From Bauldia sp. (lineage in GTDB: Bacteria; Pseudomonadota; Alphaproteobacteria; Rhizobiales; Kaistiaceae), in NCBI GenBank assembly GCA_020442095.1, contig JAGRKY010000032.1, forward strand, positions 1 through 5,771: a stretch of DNA of 5,771 nt, written 5' to 3'. The number at the start of each line of letters is the position of its first letter. Within the stretch, counting starts at the first letter, position 1. Shown in pieces: positions 1 to 5,771 of this stretch. A program made the translations under genes and the position numbers. The notes under the pieces are model-generated. The model searched no databases. It was given only the letters and a program-made list of their open reading frames with translations, and had not been told where the DNA came from.

Positions 1-2
1 CC

Positions 3-473
3 ATCGTCTACGGCACCGAGGCGCTCGGCGTCATGCGGATCGAGAAGGGCCACGTCGCCGGGCCGGAGCTCGACGGCAACACCACCGCCGGCGACCTCGG
101 CCTCGGCGGCATGATGTCGAAGAAGAAGGATTTCGTCGGGCGCGTCCTGGCCGGGCGAGAGGCGCTGACGGCCAGCGACCGCCGCGTGCTGGTCGGCATC
201 AGGCCGGTCGACGCGTCGCAGCGCCTGCGTTCGGGCGCCCATATCTTCCCGGCCAATGCCGCGATCGGGCCGGATACCGACCAGGGCCACGTCACCTCCG
301 CCTGCTTTTCGCCGACGCGGGAGCAATGGATCGGTCTCGGCCTCGTCCGCCAAGGCCGCGATCGCATCGGCGAGGTTGCCCTCGCCCACGATCCGCTGCG
401 TGGCGAGGACTACGAGGTCGAGCTCTGTTCGCCGAAATTCTACGATCCCGACGGAGCGCGCCAGCATGGCTGA
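3..473 (+). CDS. soxA: Sarcosine oxidase alpha subunit, C-terminal fragment (5' end outside window)
   Basis: The last 156 residues of the large subunit of heterotetrameric sarcosine oxidase are present; the frame is open at the left edge. The enzyme demethylates sarcosine oxidatively to glycine in the cytoplasm, and the GcvT-like C-terminal half of alpha passes the one-carbon unit to tetrahydrofolate as 5,10-methylene-THF. The fragment is the end of that GcvT-like half. It opens with YGTEALGVMRIEKGHVAG, followed by DLGLGGMMSKKKDFVGR, FSPTREQWIGLGL and a C-terminal ELCSPKFYDPDGARQHG, all in the order and wording I recognise from SoxA tails. The FAD/NAD-binding N-terminal part would lie to the left. 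The stop codon overlaps the start of soxG, the usual soxA-soxG arrangement. A SoxA-like paralogue acting on another secondary or tertiary amine cannot be excluded from the tail alone. Confidence 0.92.
   Translation: MVYGTEALGVMRIEKGHVAGPELDGNTTAGDLGLGGMMSKKKDFVGRVLAGREALTASDRRVLVGIRPVDASQRLRSGAHIFPANAAIGPDTDQGHVTSACFSPTREQWIGLGLVRQGRDRIGEVALAHDPLRGEDYEVELCSPKFYDPDGARQHG
453..456 (+). promoter_or_regulatory. Ribosome binding site of soxG inside soxA
   Basis: GGAG lies nine bases before the ATG at 466, within the soxA coding sequence. Together with the 8-base soxA/soxG overlap it supports this start over the ATG at 256 in the same frame. Confidence 0.6.
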
Positions 474-1104
474 CCTCACGTGGCATCTGCGCCCGCCGCT
501 CGAAGCGCACCTGCTTCCGCCCGCCGCAAGTACAGCGGTCGATATCGAAATCACCCCGCCCGGCGCCTTCCGCCTGGTTCAGGTCATGGTCCGCCGCGAA
601 CAGTGGGACCCGGTCGCGAAAGCCGTGCAGCAGCATCTTGGCGCCGCGCCTCCGAATGCGCCCCGCATCATCGCCACCGGACCGGCAGAGCTGATCTGGA
701 CCGGTCCCGGTTCCTTCATGGCGATGGCACCCGAGGCCGAAGGATTGATGTTAGAGGGGCTGCGCGGCGCCCTCGCGGGACTGGCATCCATCTCCGAACA
801 GTCGCACGGCGCCTGCCATATCCGCCTCTCGGGCCCCGGTATCGCCGACCTGATGGCCCGGCTCGTATCGCTCGACCTTCACGACAGCGCCTTCCCGCCC
901 GGCACGGCGGCACGGACCACCATGGACCACGTTCCGGTGATCCTGTGGCGCCCCGCCAACCGCGCCGATGGTACACCCTGCTTCGCCATCCTCGTGCCGA
1001 CCAGCTACGCCGAGAGCCTCCTGGCGGCTATCGCGAACCAGGCAAAAGGCATTGAAATGCCACCGACCCGACCGCGAGTCCTCAACCCCAACCTCGATGG
1101 ATAG
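466..1104 (+). CDS. soxG: Sarcosine oxidase gamma subunit
   Basis: A 212-residue protein. The gamma subunit helps assemble the alpha-beta-gamma-delta complex and resembles the GcvT/YgfZ fold without a known catalytic role. Recognisable stretches are SHGACHIRLSGPGIADL (about residues 113-129) and LDLHDSAFPPGTAARTTMDHVPVIL (about 136-160), both typical of SoxG. The ATG at 466 is chosen because it overlaps the soxA stop by 8 bases (translational coupling), has GGAG at 453-456 nine bases upstream, and the encoded N-terminus begins directly with subunit-like sequence. The same frame stays open upstream to an ATG at 256, but that stretch is inside soxA. The protein runs some 18 residues past the point where I expect SoxG to end, with a proline-rich tail (about 195-212). 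Leu96 uses TTA, a rare codon in this composition. Confidence 0.88.
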   Translation: MADLTWHLRPPLEAHLLPPAASTAVDIEITPPGAFRLVQVMVRREQWDPVAKAVQQHLGAAPPNAPRIIATGPAELIWTGPGSFMAMAPEAEGLMLEGLRGALAGLASISEQSHGACHIRLSGPGIADLMARLVSLDLHDSAFPPGTAARTTMDHVPVILWRPANRADGTPCFAILVPTSYAESLLAAIANQAKGIEMPPTRPRVLNPNLDG

Positions 1105-1112
1105 CCGGCGAA

Positions 1113-1991
1113 ATGGTCCGACCCGAAGTCCTCTATCCCGCCGCATCGCGTCTCGCCGAGTCGGCGATGTGGCACGTCGCTACCGGCAGCATCTTCTGGC
1201 TCGACCTGCTCGACTGCACCCTCTCCCGCCACGACCTGCCGACCGGGGAGACCGCGACCTTCCCCGTCGACATACCGGTGCAGCTCGGCGCCCTGGTCGC
1301 GACCAGCGACCCGTCGCGGCTGCTGGTCTCCGGCAGCACCGGCATCTCCGTCATCCGCCTTGATGGCACGGTAGAGCGCACGCTCGCCGACCCGGAGGGC
1401 GGCCGCGACGCGATCGGCTACAACGACTGCAAGATGGACCGCTTCGGCCGGTTGTGGTTCGGCACCCATCATCTCCCCGAGACCGAGCCCCGCGGCGTGT
1501 TGTGGTCCTTGCGGGGCGGAGGACCGGCGCAGATCGCCGACGCCGGCTTTCCGGTCTCCAACGGCCCGGCGGTCTCGCCGGACGGCCGCCGGCTCTATTT
1601 CAACGACAGCGTCGGCCGCCGGACATTCGTCTACGACCTCGACCCCGACGACCCGCAGCCTCGCAACCGCCGCGTCTTCGCCGAGCACACCGAGGGTCTC
1701 CCCGATGGCGCGACGGTCGACGCCGAGGGCGGCCTCTGGGTCGCCTTCTGGGCGGGCTCCCGCGTCGCCCGTTTCTCGCCGGACGGAAAGGTCACCGACA
1801 CCATTTCCCTGCCCTGCCCGAACGTCACCTCGGTCGCCTTTGCCGGCGACGATCTCGCAACGCTGGTGATCACCACCGCCCGCGAGGGCATGACCGAAGC
1901 GGAGCTCGCCGAGCATCCCGAGGCCGGACACATTTTCACCTGTGCGCCCGGCCATATCGGACTGGCGGAGCCCCTCTTCGATCTGCGATAG
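1113..1991 (+). CDS. SMP-30/gluconolactonase/LRE family sugar lactonase
   Basis: A 292-residue six-bladed beta-propeller protein of the SMP-30/regucalcin family, the normal length. Such enzymes hydrolyse sugar 1,4- or 1,5-lactones to aldonic acids with one divalent metal ion. The four metal-site residues of the family are visible in order: Glu16 (RLAESAMWH), Asn104 (GYNDCKMDRFGRLWFGT), Asn150 (PVSNGPAVSPDGRRLYFND) and Asp198 (GLPDGATVDAEGGLWVA). Their spacing matches Glu18, Asn103, Asn154 and Asp204 of human regucalcin. There is no signal peptide, so it is probably cytoplasmic. The start follows the soxG stop by 8 bases; the ribosome binding site is weak, which suggests translation coupled to soxG. 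The downstream enolase-superfamily gene would act on the acid it makes. The lactone itself cannot be named: SMP-30 proteins act on glucono-, arabino-, xylono-, fucono- and other lactones. Confidence 0.88.
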   Translation: MVRPEVLYPAASRLAESAMWHVATGSIFWLDLLDCTLSRHDLPTGETATFPVDIPVQLGALVATSDPSRLLVSGSTGISVIRLDGTVERTLADPEGGRDAIGYNDCKMDRFGRLWFGTHHLPETEPRGVLWSLRGGGPAQIADAGFPVSNGPAVSPDGRRLYFNDSVGRRTFVYDLDPDDPQPRNRRVFAEHTEGLPDGATVDAEGGLWVAFWAGSRVARFSPDGKVTDTISLPCPNVTSVAFAGDDLATLVITTAREGMTEAELAEHPEAGHIFTCAPGHIGLAEPLFDLR

Positions 1992-2013
1992 TCGCTCGCT
2001 CAATTCCGCCAAC

Positions 2014-2018
2014 AGGGA
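2014..2018 (+). promoter_or_regulatory. Ribosome binding site of the plus-strand enolase-superfamily gene
   Basis: AGGGA lies nine bases before the ATG at 2028 in the 36-base gap after the lactonase stop. It supports that start. No promoter-like elements or hairpin were seen in the gap, so the gene is probably cotranscribed with the lactonase. Confidence 0.5.
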
Positions 2019-2027
2019 CGACGCCAG

Positions 2028-3245
2028 ATGGATTTTTCGAGACCCCGGCCGCAGATTGCGGGCCCCGTGCCGCAGCTCAAGGTCACCGACATCACCTGCC
2101 GCGTCCTGCTCGCCCCCGACTATGACATCAGCATGACCTCGTCCGCGCAGGACAGCGTCGTCGTCATCGTCGAGACCGACGCCGGCATCACCGGCATCGG
2201 CGAGACCGACGCCAATCCCTGGACCGTCAAGGCCTGCATCGAGGCGCCCGGGACCCACACTATGGGCCTGTCGCTCCGCGACATGGTGATCGGCTCCAAT
2301 CCCTTCGACATTCCGGAGATATGGGAGCGGATGTATCTCGGCTCGGCGATGAACGGCCGGCGCGGCATGGTCATCCACGCCATCGGCGCGATCGAGATGG
2401 CGTTGTGGGATATCTGCGGCAAGGCGGTCGGGCGGCCAGTCCACCAGCTCCTCGGCGGTGCCAAGCGCGACTACATCATCCCCTATGCCTCACTGCAGCC
2501 GAACGGCAGTTCCTTCGCCGAATACCGCGACGCGCTGGTCCAGTCGGCGCTCGACGCCAAGGCCCTCGGCTTCCGGGCGATGAAGACCGAGGTGACGATG
2601 AACGGCCCCTACGCCCATTGCGGCATGAAGGAGCCCTATGAGCGCCACACCGAGGTCGTCGCCGCGGTCCGCAAGGCGATCGGCCCCGATATCGAGCTCA
2701 TGGTCGATGTCCAGTATCTGTGGGAGGACGCCGATACCTGCCTGTCGGTCATTCAGGACTGGGCCGAGTTCAATCCCTATTTCGTCGAGACGCCGCTGTG
2801 GCCCGACAACATCGAGGAACACGCCAAGCTCTCCGAAAAGTCGCCGATCCGCATCGCCTCGGGCGAATGGCTTTCGACGCGGTTCGAATTCCGTGAACTG
2901 ATGGACCGCGGCCACGTCAACGTCGCGCAGCCCGATGTCGGCCGGGTTGGCGGCATCGGCGAGGCCAAGGTCGTCTGCGACATGGCCGCCGAGCGCGGCC
3001 TGCCGATTGTCCCGCATTGCTGGAAGACCGGCATCTCGATCTCGGCGACGGCGCACCTCGCGTTCGTCGTGCCGCATTGCGCCTTCATCGAGTATCTGCC
3101 GCCCGCGATCTGCGTCGAACGGCTTCGCCGCGAGCTGGCGACGGAGGAGCTGGCCTTCGAGGACGGCCTCATTCCCCTCCCGACCAAGCCTGGCCTCGGT
3201 GTCGAGCTGAACGAGGAAGCAGTGGCGGCCTACACGGTCGCCTGA
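2028..3245 (+). CDS. Mandelate racemase/muconate lactonizing enzyme family protein, probable sugar-acid dehydratase
   Basis: A 405-residue enolase-superfamily protein with an N-terminal capping domain (about residues 15-140) and a TIM-type barrel (about 150-390). It probably removes water from an aldonate or aldarate to give a 2-keto-3-deoxy acid, via a metal-stabilised enolate. Metal ligands are Asp227 (LMVDVQYLW), Glu254 (YFVETPLW) and Glu280 (IASGEWLS). A mandelate-racemase-type dyad is formed by Asp303 (QPDVGRVGG) and His330 (VPHCWKTGIS), with Glu355 (FIEYLPP) as likely acid. The ligand and dyad spacings 227/254/280/303/330 nearly equal 195/221/247/270/297 of mandelate racemase. The KxK motif is changed: Lys186 is kept (GFRAMKTEV) but the second position is Glu188. 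A 14-residue-scale insertion follows it, somewhat as in L-rhamnonate dehydratase. There is no His two residues after Asp227, which argues against the mannonate/galactonate dehydratase groups. Substrate unknown. The gene meets its minus-strand neighbour tail to tail 3 bases away. Confidence 0.88.
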   Translation: MDFSRPRPQIAGPVPQLKVTDITCRVLLAPDYDISMTSSAQDSVVVIVETDAGITGIGETDANPWTVKACIEAPGTHTMGLSLRDMVIGSNPFDIPEIWERMYLGSAMNGRRGMVIHAIGAIEMALWDICGKAVGRPVHQLLGGAKRDYIIPYASLQPNGSSFAEYRDALVQSALDAKALGFRAMKTEVTMNGPYAHCGMKEPYERHTEVVAAVRKAIGPDIELMVDVQYLWEDADTCLSVIQDWAEFNPYFVETPLWPDNIEEHAKLSEKSPIRIASGEWLSTRFEFRELMDRGHVNVAQPDVGRVGGIGEAKVVCDMAAERGLPIVPHCWKTGISISATAHLAFVVPHCAFIEYLPPAICVERLRRELATEELAFEDGLIPLPTKPGLGVELNEEAVAAYTVA

Positions 3246-3335
3246 CGCTCAGCCCTCGAAAAGCGCCGCGCCGTCGGGCGCGAGTCTGAGCACCTTGTCG
3301 GGGTCGAGCTCGACCCCGAGCCCCGGCTTGTCGGG
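3180..3335. repeat. Imperfect inverted repeat made by the homologous 3' ends of the two convergent genes
   Basis: Both proteins end with the same motif (PTKPGLGVELN and PDKPGLGVELD). The encoding stretches, 3180-3212 on plus and 3335-3303 on minus, match at 25 of 33 bases by hand count. Because the genes face each other, these form inverted arms about 90 bases apart around the junction. The right arm overlaps the perfect palindrome. The similarity is explained by shared ancestry; any structural role is inference. Confidence 0.6.
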
Positions 3336-4391
3336 GATCGCCAGATAGCCCTCGTCGTCGACCACGAAAGGCGTGACGGTGATGCCGTCGACGTAGGCCG
3401 AGCCGCCGATGAACTCGACGAAGTCGCAGGTCGGGAAAACCGTCGAGAGCTGCAGGTCGGCGGCAAGGCCGAGCGCCGTGTTCCAGCCGTGGCCGATGTA
3501 GCGGACGCCGAATTCGTTGGCCATCCAGGCGATCCGCCGCTGCTCGCTGATCCCGCCGACCTTGGTCACGTCAGGCTGGACGATGTCGAGCGCCCCTTGC
3601 ACGAACCATGGCCGGAATGACTGACGCCGGGTCAGCGTCTCGCCGGTCGCGATATCGACCGGGCTCTCGCGGCGAAGCATCACGAAATCCTCGATCGCCT
3701 CCTGGTTGAGCGGTTCCTCGAACCAGTAGACGTCGTGCCGGGCAAGCATCTCCGCGGTCCGGAGCGCCCATTTGAACCCGTGCGGCCAGTAGGCGTCGCT
3801 GCCGCCGGCATCGACCATCAGCGCCGCTTCCGGTCCCGCCGCGTCGCGCGCCGCCGCGACGATCGCCTCGTCGAGCCCCGCGTCGTTCCTCCGGCCGAAG
3901 GGACCCCAGCCGATCTTGTAGGCGTTGAAGCCGCGCGACCGGAACCGCTCGACCTCCGCCCGCATCGCGTCGGGCTCGTCCATCAGCAGCGAGCAATAGG
4001 GCCGCACCCTTTCCCGGTAGCGCCCGCCGAGCAGGCGCCCGACCGGCTGTCCGGTCGCCTTGCCGAGGATGTCCCAAAGCGCGATGTCGATACCGCTGAT
4101 CGCATGCGTCAGGGAGCCGCCCATCCCCATCCAGAAGCTGTTCTGGAACAGCTTCTCGCTCACCCGCTCGGGCTCGAGCGCGTTTTCGTTGCGGTAGAGC
4201 GGCTCGAGCACGTCGAGCGCCGCCGCCACGAGCTTGTGGTTGGTGAAGACGCTGCCGTAGCCGGTGACGCCTTCGTCGGTATGGACGGCGATCAGCGTAT
4301 GGACGCTGTCGTCGGGCCGCAGTTCCTCGCTCCAGCCGCCCTTCGGGGTCTCACCGACGAGCCCCGCCGACCTGATCGCACGGATACGCAT
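3249..4391 (-). CDS. Second mandelate racemase/muconate lactonizing enzyme family protein, probable sugar-acid dehydratase
   Basis: A 380-residue enolase-superfamily protein: capping domain about residues 1-115, barrel about 125-360. Metal ligands are Asp194 (LMVDAGGSD), Glu225 (YWFEEPLN) and Glu251 (ATGETLTRR). The dyad is Asp274 (QPDVTKVGG) and His301 (YIGHGWNTALG), with Glu326 (DFVEFIGG) as likely acid; spacing from Glu225 onward is exactly that of the plus-strand enzyme (26, 23, 27, 25). Aligned from GFNAYKIGWG, Lys159 sits at the first KxK position and Gly161 at the second, so the second lysine is missing. An insertion between Asp194 and Glu225 (GSDAYWPHGFKWALR region) distinguishes it from the neighbour. 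The ATG at 4391 is chosen because the protein then begins MRIRAIRSAGL, the normal family start. The frame is open upstream to 4925, but only inside the SDR gene. The Shine-Dalgarno is weak (GGA at 4400-4402). It lies 17 bases after the SDR stop, probably one operon. Substrate not assignable. Confidence 0.88.
   Translation of the reverse strand: MRIRAIRSAGLVGETPKGGWSEELRPDDSVHTLIAVHTDEGVTGYGSVFTNHKLVAAALDVLEPLYRNENALEPERVSEKLFQNSFWMGMGGSLTHAISGIDIALWDILGKATGQPVGRLLGGRYRERVRPYCSLLMDEPDAMRAEVERFRSRGFNAYKIGWGPFGRRNDAGLDEAIVAAARDAAGPEAALMVDAGGSDAYWPHGFKWALRTAEMLARHDVYWFEEPLNQEAIEDFVMLRRESPVDIATGETLTRRQSFRPWFVQGALDIVQPDVTKVGGISEQRRIAWMANEFGVRYIGHGWNTALGLAADLQLSTVFPTCDFVEFIGGSAYVDGITVTPFVVDDEGYLAIPDKPGLGVELDPDKVLRLAPDGAALFEG
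3298..3319. repeat. Perfect 22-base palindrome inside the 3' end of the minus-strand dehydratase gene
   Basis: The centre is GAGCTC at 3306-3311 and eleven bases on each side pair exactly; the left arm is TCGGGGTCGAG. It encodes part of VELDPD near the protein C-terminus. It begins 53 bases beyond the plus-strand stop and could fold into a nine-base-pair stem with a four-base loop in transcripts of either strand. No T run follows on either side, so it does not look like a standard intrinsic terminator. A codon-level coincidence in G+C-rich DNA is possible. Confidence 0.7.
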
Positions 4392-4408
4392 GTTGTTTGT
4401 CCAGCCTG

Positions 4409-5218
4409 TCAGAAGGTTGCAGATACGCCGCCGTCGACCAGCATCACCTGCCCGGTCACGTAGCATGCGTCGTCGGAGCAGAGGAAGAAGGCCGGCCCGG
4501 CGATATCCTCGGACTTGCCCGCCCGCCCGAGCAGGATGCGGCCGTATTTCATGTAGATGTCCTGGAACCAGTCGGTCTCGTGCTCGTGCCCCGAGCCGTC
4601 GGGCAGAAGCGCCATCCGCGTGTCGATGAAGCCGGGTGCGATCGTGTTGACGGTGATCCCGTCCGGGCCGAGATCGGCCGCCGCCGCCCGGGTGAAGTTG
4701 ACGATCGCCCCCTTGGCCGTCGCGTAGGGAATGCACTCGCGCTGGCCGCGCACCCCCATGATCGACGAGATGTTGACGATCCGGCGCCCTTCCGGTGCGG
4801 CCCGGATCAGCGACAGGAAGCGCAGGGTCACCCGGATCGCGCCGTCCTGGTTGATGTCGATGACGTGGCGATAATGCTCCATCGTCATGCCGTCGAGCGG
4901 CGTCATGTCGAGGATCGCGGCGCAATTGACCAGGATCGCGCAGGCGCCATGGGCCTTGTCGATCCGCTCGGCGAGTCCATCGACCGACTCGTCGCTGGCG
5001 ATGTCGACGGTCGCCGCCTCGGCCGAGAATCCGGCTCCGGTGAGTTCCCCGGCCAGTTCCTCCGCCGGCGCGAGATCAATATCAGCAATGACAACGTGCG
5101 CGCCCTCGACCGCAAGCCGCCTGGCGATCGCCGCGCCGATGCCGCGCCCGCCCCCCGTCACCAGCGCGACGCGGCCGAGCAGGCGCTGCGCCACGGGCAT
5201 GGCGATACCCTCCGTCAT
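4409..5218 (-). CDS. SDR family NAD-type oxidoreductase
   Basis: A 269-residue classical short-chain dehydrogenase/reductase, normal length. The Rossmann dinucleotide motif is TGGGRGIG (residues 21-28). Asp46 at the end of strand beta-2 (HVVIADID) favours NAD(H) over NADP(H). NCAA is at 98-101, the catalytic Asn is probably Asn123 (DINQDG), Ser152 (NISSIMG) precedes Tyr165 and Lys169 (YATAK) with the usual 13-residue Ser-Tyr spacing, and the C-terminus carries VTGQVMLVDGG. All catalytic residues are present. It probably oxidises a sugar, polyol or 2-keto-3-deoxy acid in the same pathway as the enolase-superfamily enzyme 17 bases downstream; this comes from context, not from specificity residues. 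The start at 5218 is set by a strong ribosome binding site. The frame stays open to 5320, but that stretch lies in the ABC ATPase gene and is not SDR-like. An in-frame ATG at 5200 is less likely. Confidence 0.88.
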   Translation of the reverse strand: MTEGIAMPVAQRLLGRVALVTGGGRGIGAAIARRLAVEGAHVVIADIDLAPAEELAGELTGAGFSAEAATVDIASDESVDGLAERIDKAHGACAILVNCAAILDMTPLDGMTMEHYRHVIDINQDGAIRVTLRFLSLIRAAPEGRRIVNISSIMGVRGQRECIPYATAKGAIVNFTRAAAADLGPDGITVNTIAPGFIDTRMALLPDGSGHEHETDWFQDIYMKYGRILLGRAGKSEDIAGPAFFLCSDDACYVTGQVMLVDGGVSATF

Positions 5219-5225
5219 CGCGTTT

Positions 5226-5233
5226 CCCTTCCT
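5226..5233 (-). promoter_or_regulatory. Ribosome binding site of the SDR gene
   Basis: Read on the minus strand this is AGGAAGGG, seven bases before the ATG at 5218. It is the strongest Shine-Dalgarno sequence in the window and decides the SDR start against the longer open frame to 5320 and the internal ATG at 5200. It sits in the 25-base gap after the ABC ATPase stop. Confidence 0.75.
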
Positions 5234-5243
5234 GTACCGATTG

Positions 5244-5771
5244 TCACGTCGAGACGACTGCGTAGTTGTCCGGGATCCTGAGGAAAGCCGGCTCGCCCGC
5301 GGCATAGGGCCCGGCGACATCCTGGCTCGGAACCAGGCAGATGATGCTGAGGTCGGTCGCCGAATCCGGCACGAATTTCAGTCGCGTCTGCGGCCCGCCG
5401 AACAGCACGTCCGAGACCTTGCCCGGAACCGAGCGGCCATTCGCGCCTCCGGTCTCCGCCGTACTCGCAATCCCGACGATCTCCGGCCGGACCGCGACGA
5501 CGCAGGCCGCGCCGTCGGTGACTTTCTGGCCGTCCGGCACGGCGAAATCGCCGATCGCGGTGCGCGCCATCGCCTGCGACCCGGAGGTGAGGATCTCGCC
5601 CGGCAGCAGGTTGTTCTCCCCGAAGAAGCCGGCGACGAACGGAGTCTTGGGCCTGTAGTAGAGGTCGGTCGGCGTCGCGATCTGCTCGATCCTGCCGGCG
5701 TTCATCACCGCGATCCGGTCGGCGACGGCGATCGCCTCGCTCTGGTCGTGGGTGACGAAGATGAAGGTGAT
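5244..5771 (-). CDS. ABC transporter ATP-binding protein, C-terminal part (5' end outside window)
   Basis: The last 175 residues of an importer ATPase of the CUT1/PotA type; the frame is open at the right edge. The visible part begins at the end of the nucleotide-binding domain with [26 protein letters not shown], where the His of THDQ is the H-loop that contacts the ATP gamma-phosphate. [28 protein letters not shown] follows, the standard link into the C-terminal TOBE domain, and VVAVRPEIV marks the TOBE core. Walker A, the LSGGQ signature and Walker B would lie to the right. Wording such as [12 protein letters not shown] is nearer to the polyamine/opine/iron (PotA/FbpC) branch than to MalK, but this is a weak hint. 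H-loop context is THDQSEA rather than the commoner THDQEEA. Permease and binding-protein genes are not in the window. It probably powers uptake of the substrate degraded by the downstream SDR and dehydratase. Confidence 0.88.
   Translation of the reverse strand: MTFIFVTHDQSEAIAVADRIAVMNAGRIEQIATPTDLYYRPKTPFVAGFFGENNLLPGEILTSGSQAMARTAIGDFAVPDGQKVTDGAACVVAVRPEIVGIASTAETGGANGRSVPGKVSDVLFGGPQTRLKFVPDSATDLSIICLVPSQDVAGPYAAGEPAFLRIPDNYAVVST

Noticed and set aside
256..465. SoxG starting at the upstream ATG at 256.
   Set aside because: This stretch codes for the conserved SoxA C-terminus in another frame; its translation is Arg/Ser/Pro-rich shadow sequence.
1005..2444. A 479-codon minus-strand open frame opposite the lactonase and the first dehydratase.
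   Set aside because: The translation is low-complexity Gly/Asp/Arg/Ala-rich with no recognisable domain. The opposite strand holds two clear family proteins. Long antisense frames are expected in G+C-rich DNA.
3321..3336. A short hairpin (CCCCG stem, six-base loop) as terminator of the plus-strand operon.
   Set aside because: Only five base pairs, no T run after it, and it lies in coding sequence for a conserved motif. I mention it only with the neighbouring palindrome.
3735..4463. A 242-codon plus-strand open frame opposite the second dehydratase.
   Set aside because: No recognisable domain; it is opposite a complete enolase-superfamily gene with all catalytic residues.
4392..4925. N-terminal extension of the minus-strand dehydratase, giving a 558-residue protein.
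   Set aside because: The extra 178 codons are the SDR gene read out of frame, and the family start is at the Met encoded at 4391.
4397..5281. A 294-codon plus-strand open frame opposite the SDR gene.
   Set aside because: Asp/Arg/Val/His-rich antisense shadow of an intact SDR gene, without domain features.
5219..5320. A longer SDR protein starting at 5320.
   Set aside because: The 34 extra residues lie within the ABC ATPase gene in another frame, are Arg/Ser-rich, and the strong ribosome binding site at 5226-5233 points to 5218.

Overview
The window is a dense stretch of bacterial chromosome, G+C-rich (about two thirds by eye) with strong G/C preference at third codon positions. That composition and the gene families (soxA-soxG, SMP-30 lactonase, mandelate-racemase-type enolases, CUT1/PotA-type ABC transporter) suggest an alphaproteobacterium, perhaps in the Hyphomicrobiales or Rhodospirillales. 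This taxonomic reading is an inference from style and content; no marker gene is present. Coding is almost wall to wall, no intergenic gap exceeds 40 bases, and I see no RNA gene, mobile element or CRISPR array.

Plus strand, 1-3245: the 3' end of soxA (sarcosine oxidase alpha subunit, cut by the left edge) overlaps soxG (gamma subunit). A SMP-30/gluconolactonase-family lactonase follows after 8 bases, and an enolase-superfamily (mandelate racemase group) sugar-acid dehydratase candidate after a further 36. The spacing suggests one transcription unit, although the N-methyl-amine genes and the sugar-acid genes belong to different textbook pathways.

Minus strand, 5771-3249 (read right to left): the C-terminal part of an ABC transporter ATPase (cut by the right edge), then an SDR-family NAD-type dehydrogenase, then a second, distinct enolase-superfamily enzyme. 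Gaps are 25 and 17 bases, so this is probably a second operon. The two operons converge tail to tail with only 3 bases between the stop codons of the two enolase-superfamily genes.

Together the genes fit a catabolic locus: ABC uptake, oxidation of a sugar or polyol by the SDR, lactone opening by the SMP-30 protein, and dehydration of the aldonate to a 2-keto-3-deoxy acid by one or both enolase-superfamily enzymes. This resembles the non-phosphorylating L-fucose/L-rhamnose type of pathway. The substrate cannot be read from the sequence. Both dehydratase candidates keep the three metal ligands and the His-Asp dyad of mandelate racemase but lack the second lysine of its KxK motif, which favours one-base dehydration over racemisation. 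I found no convincing new type of system. The points most worth checking are the coupling of soxAG to sugar-acid genes, the paired convergent dehydratases, and an inverted repeat with a perfect palindrome at their junction.
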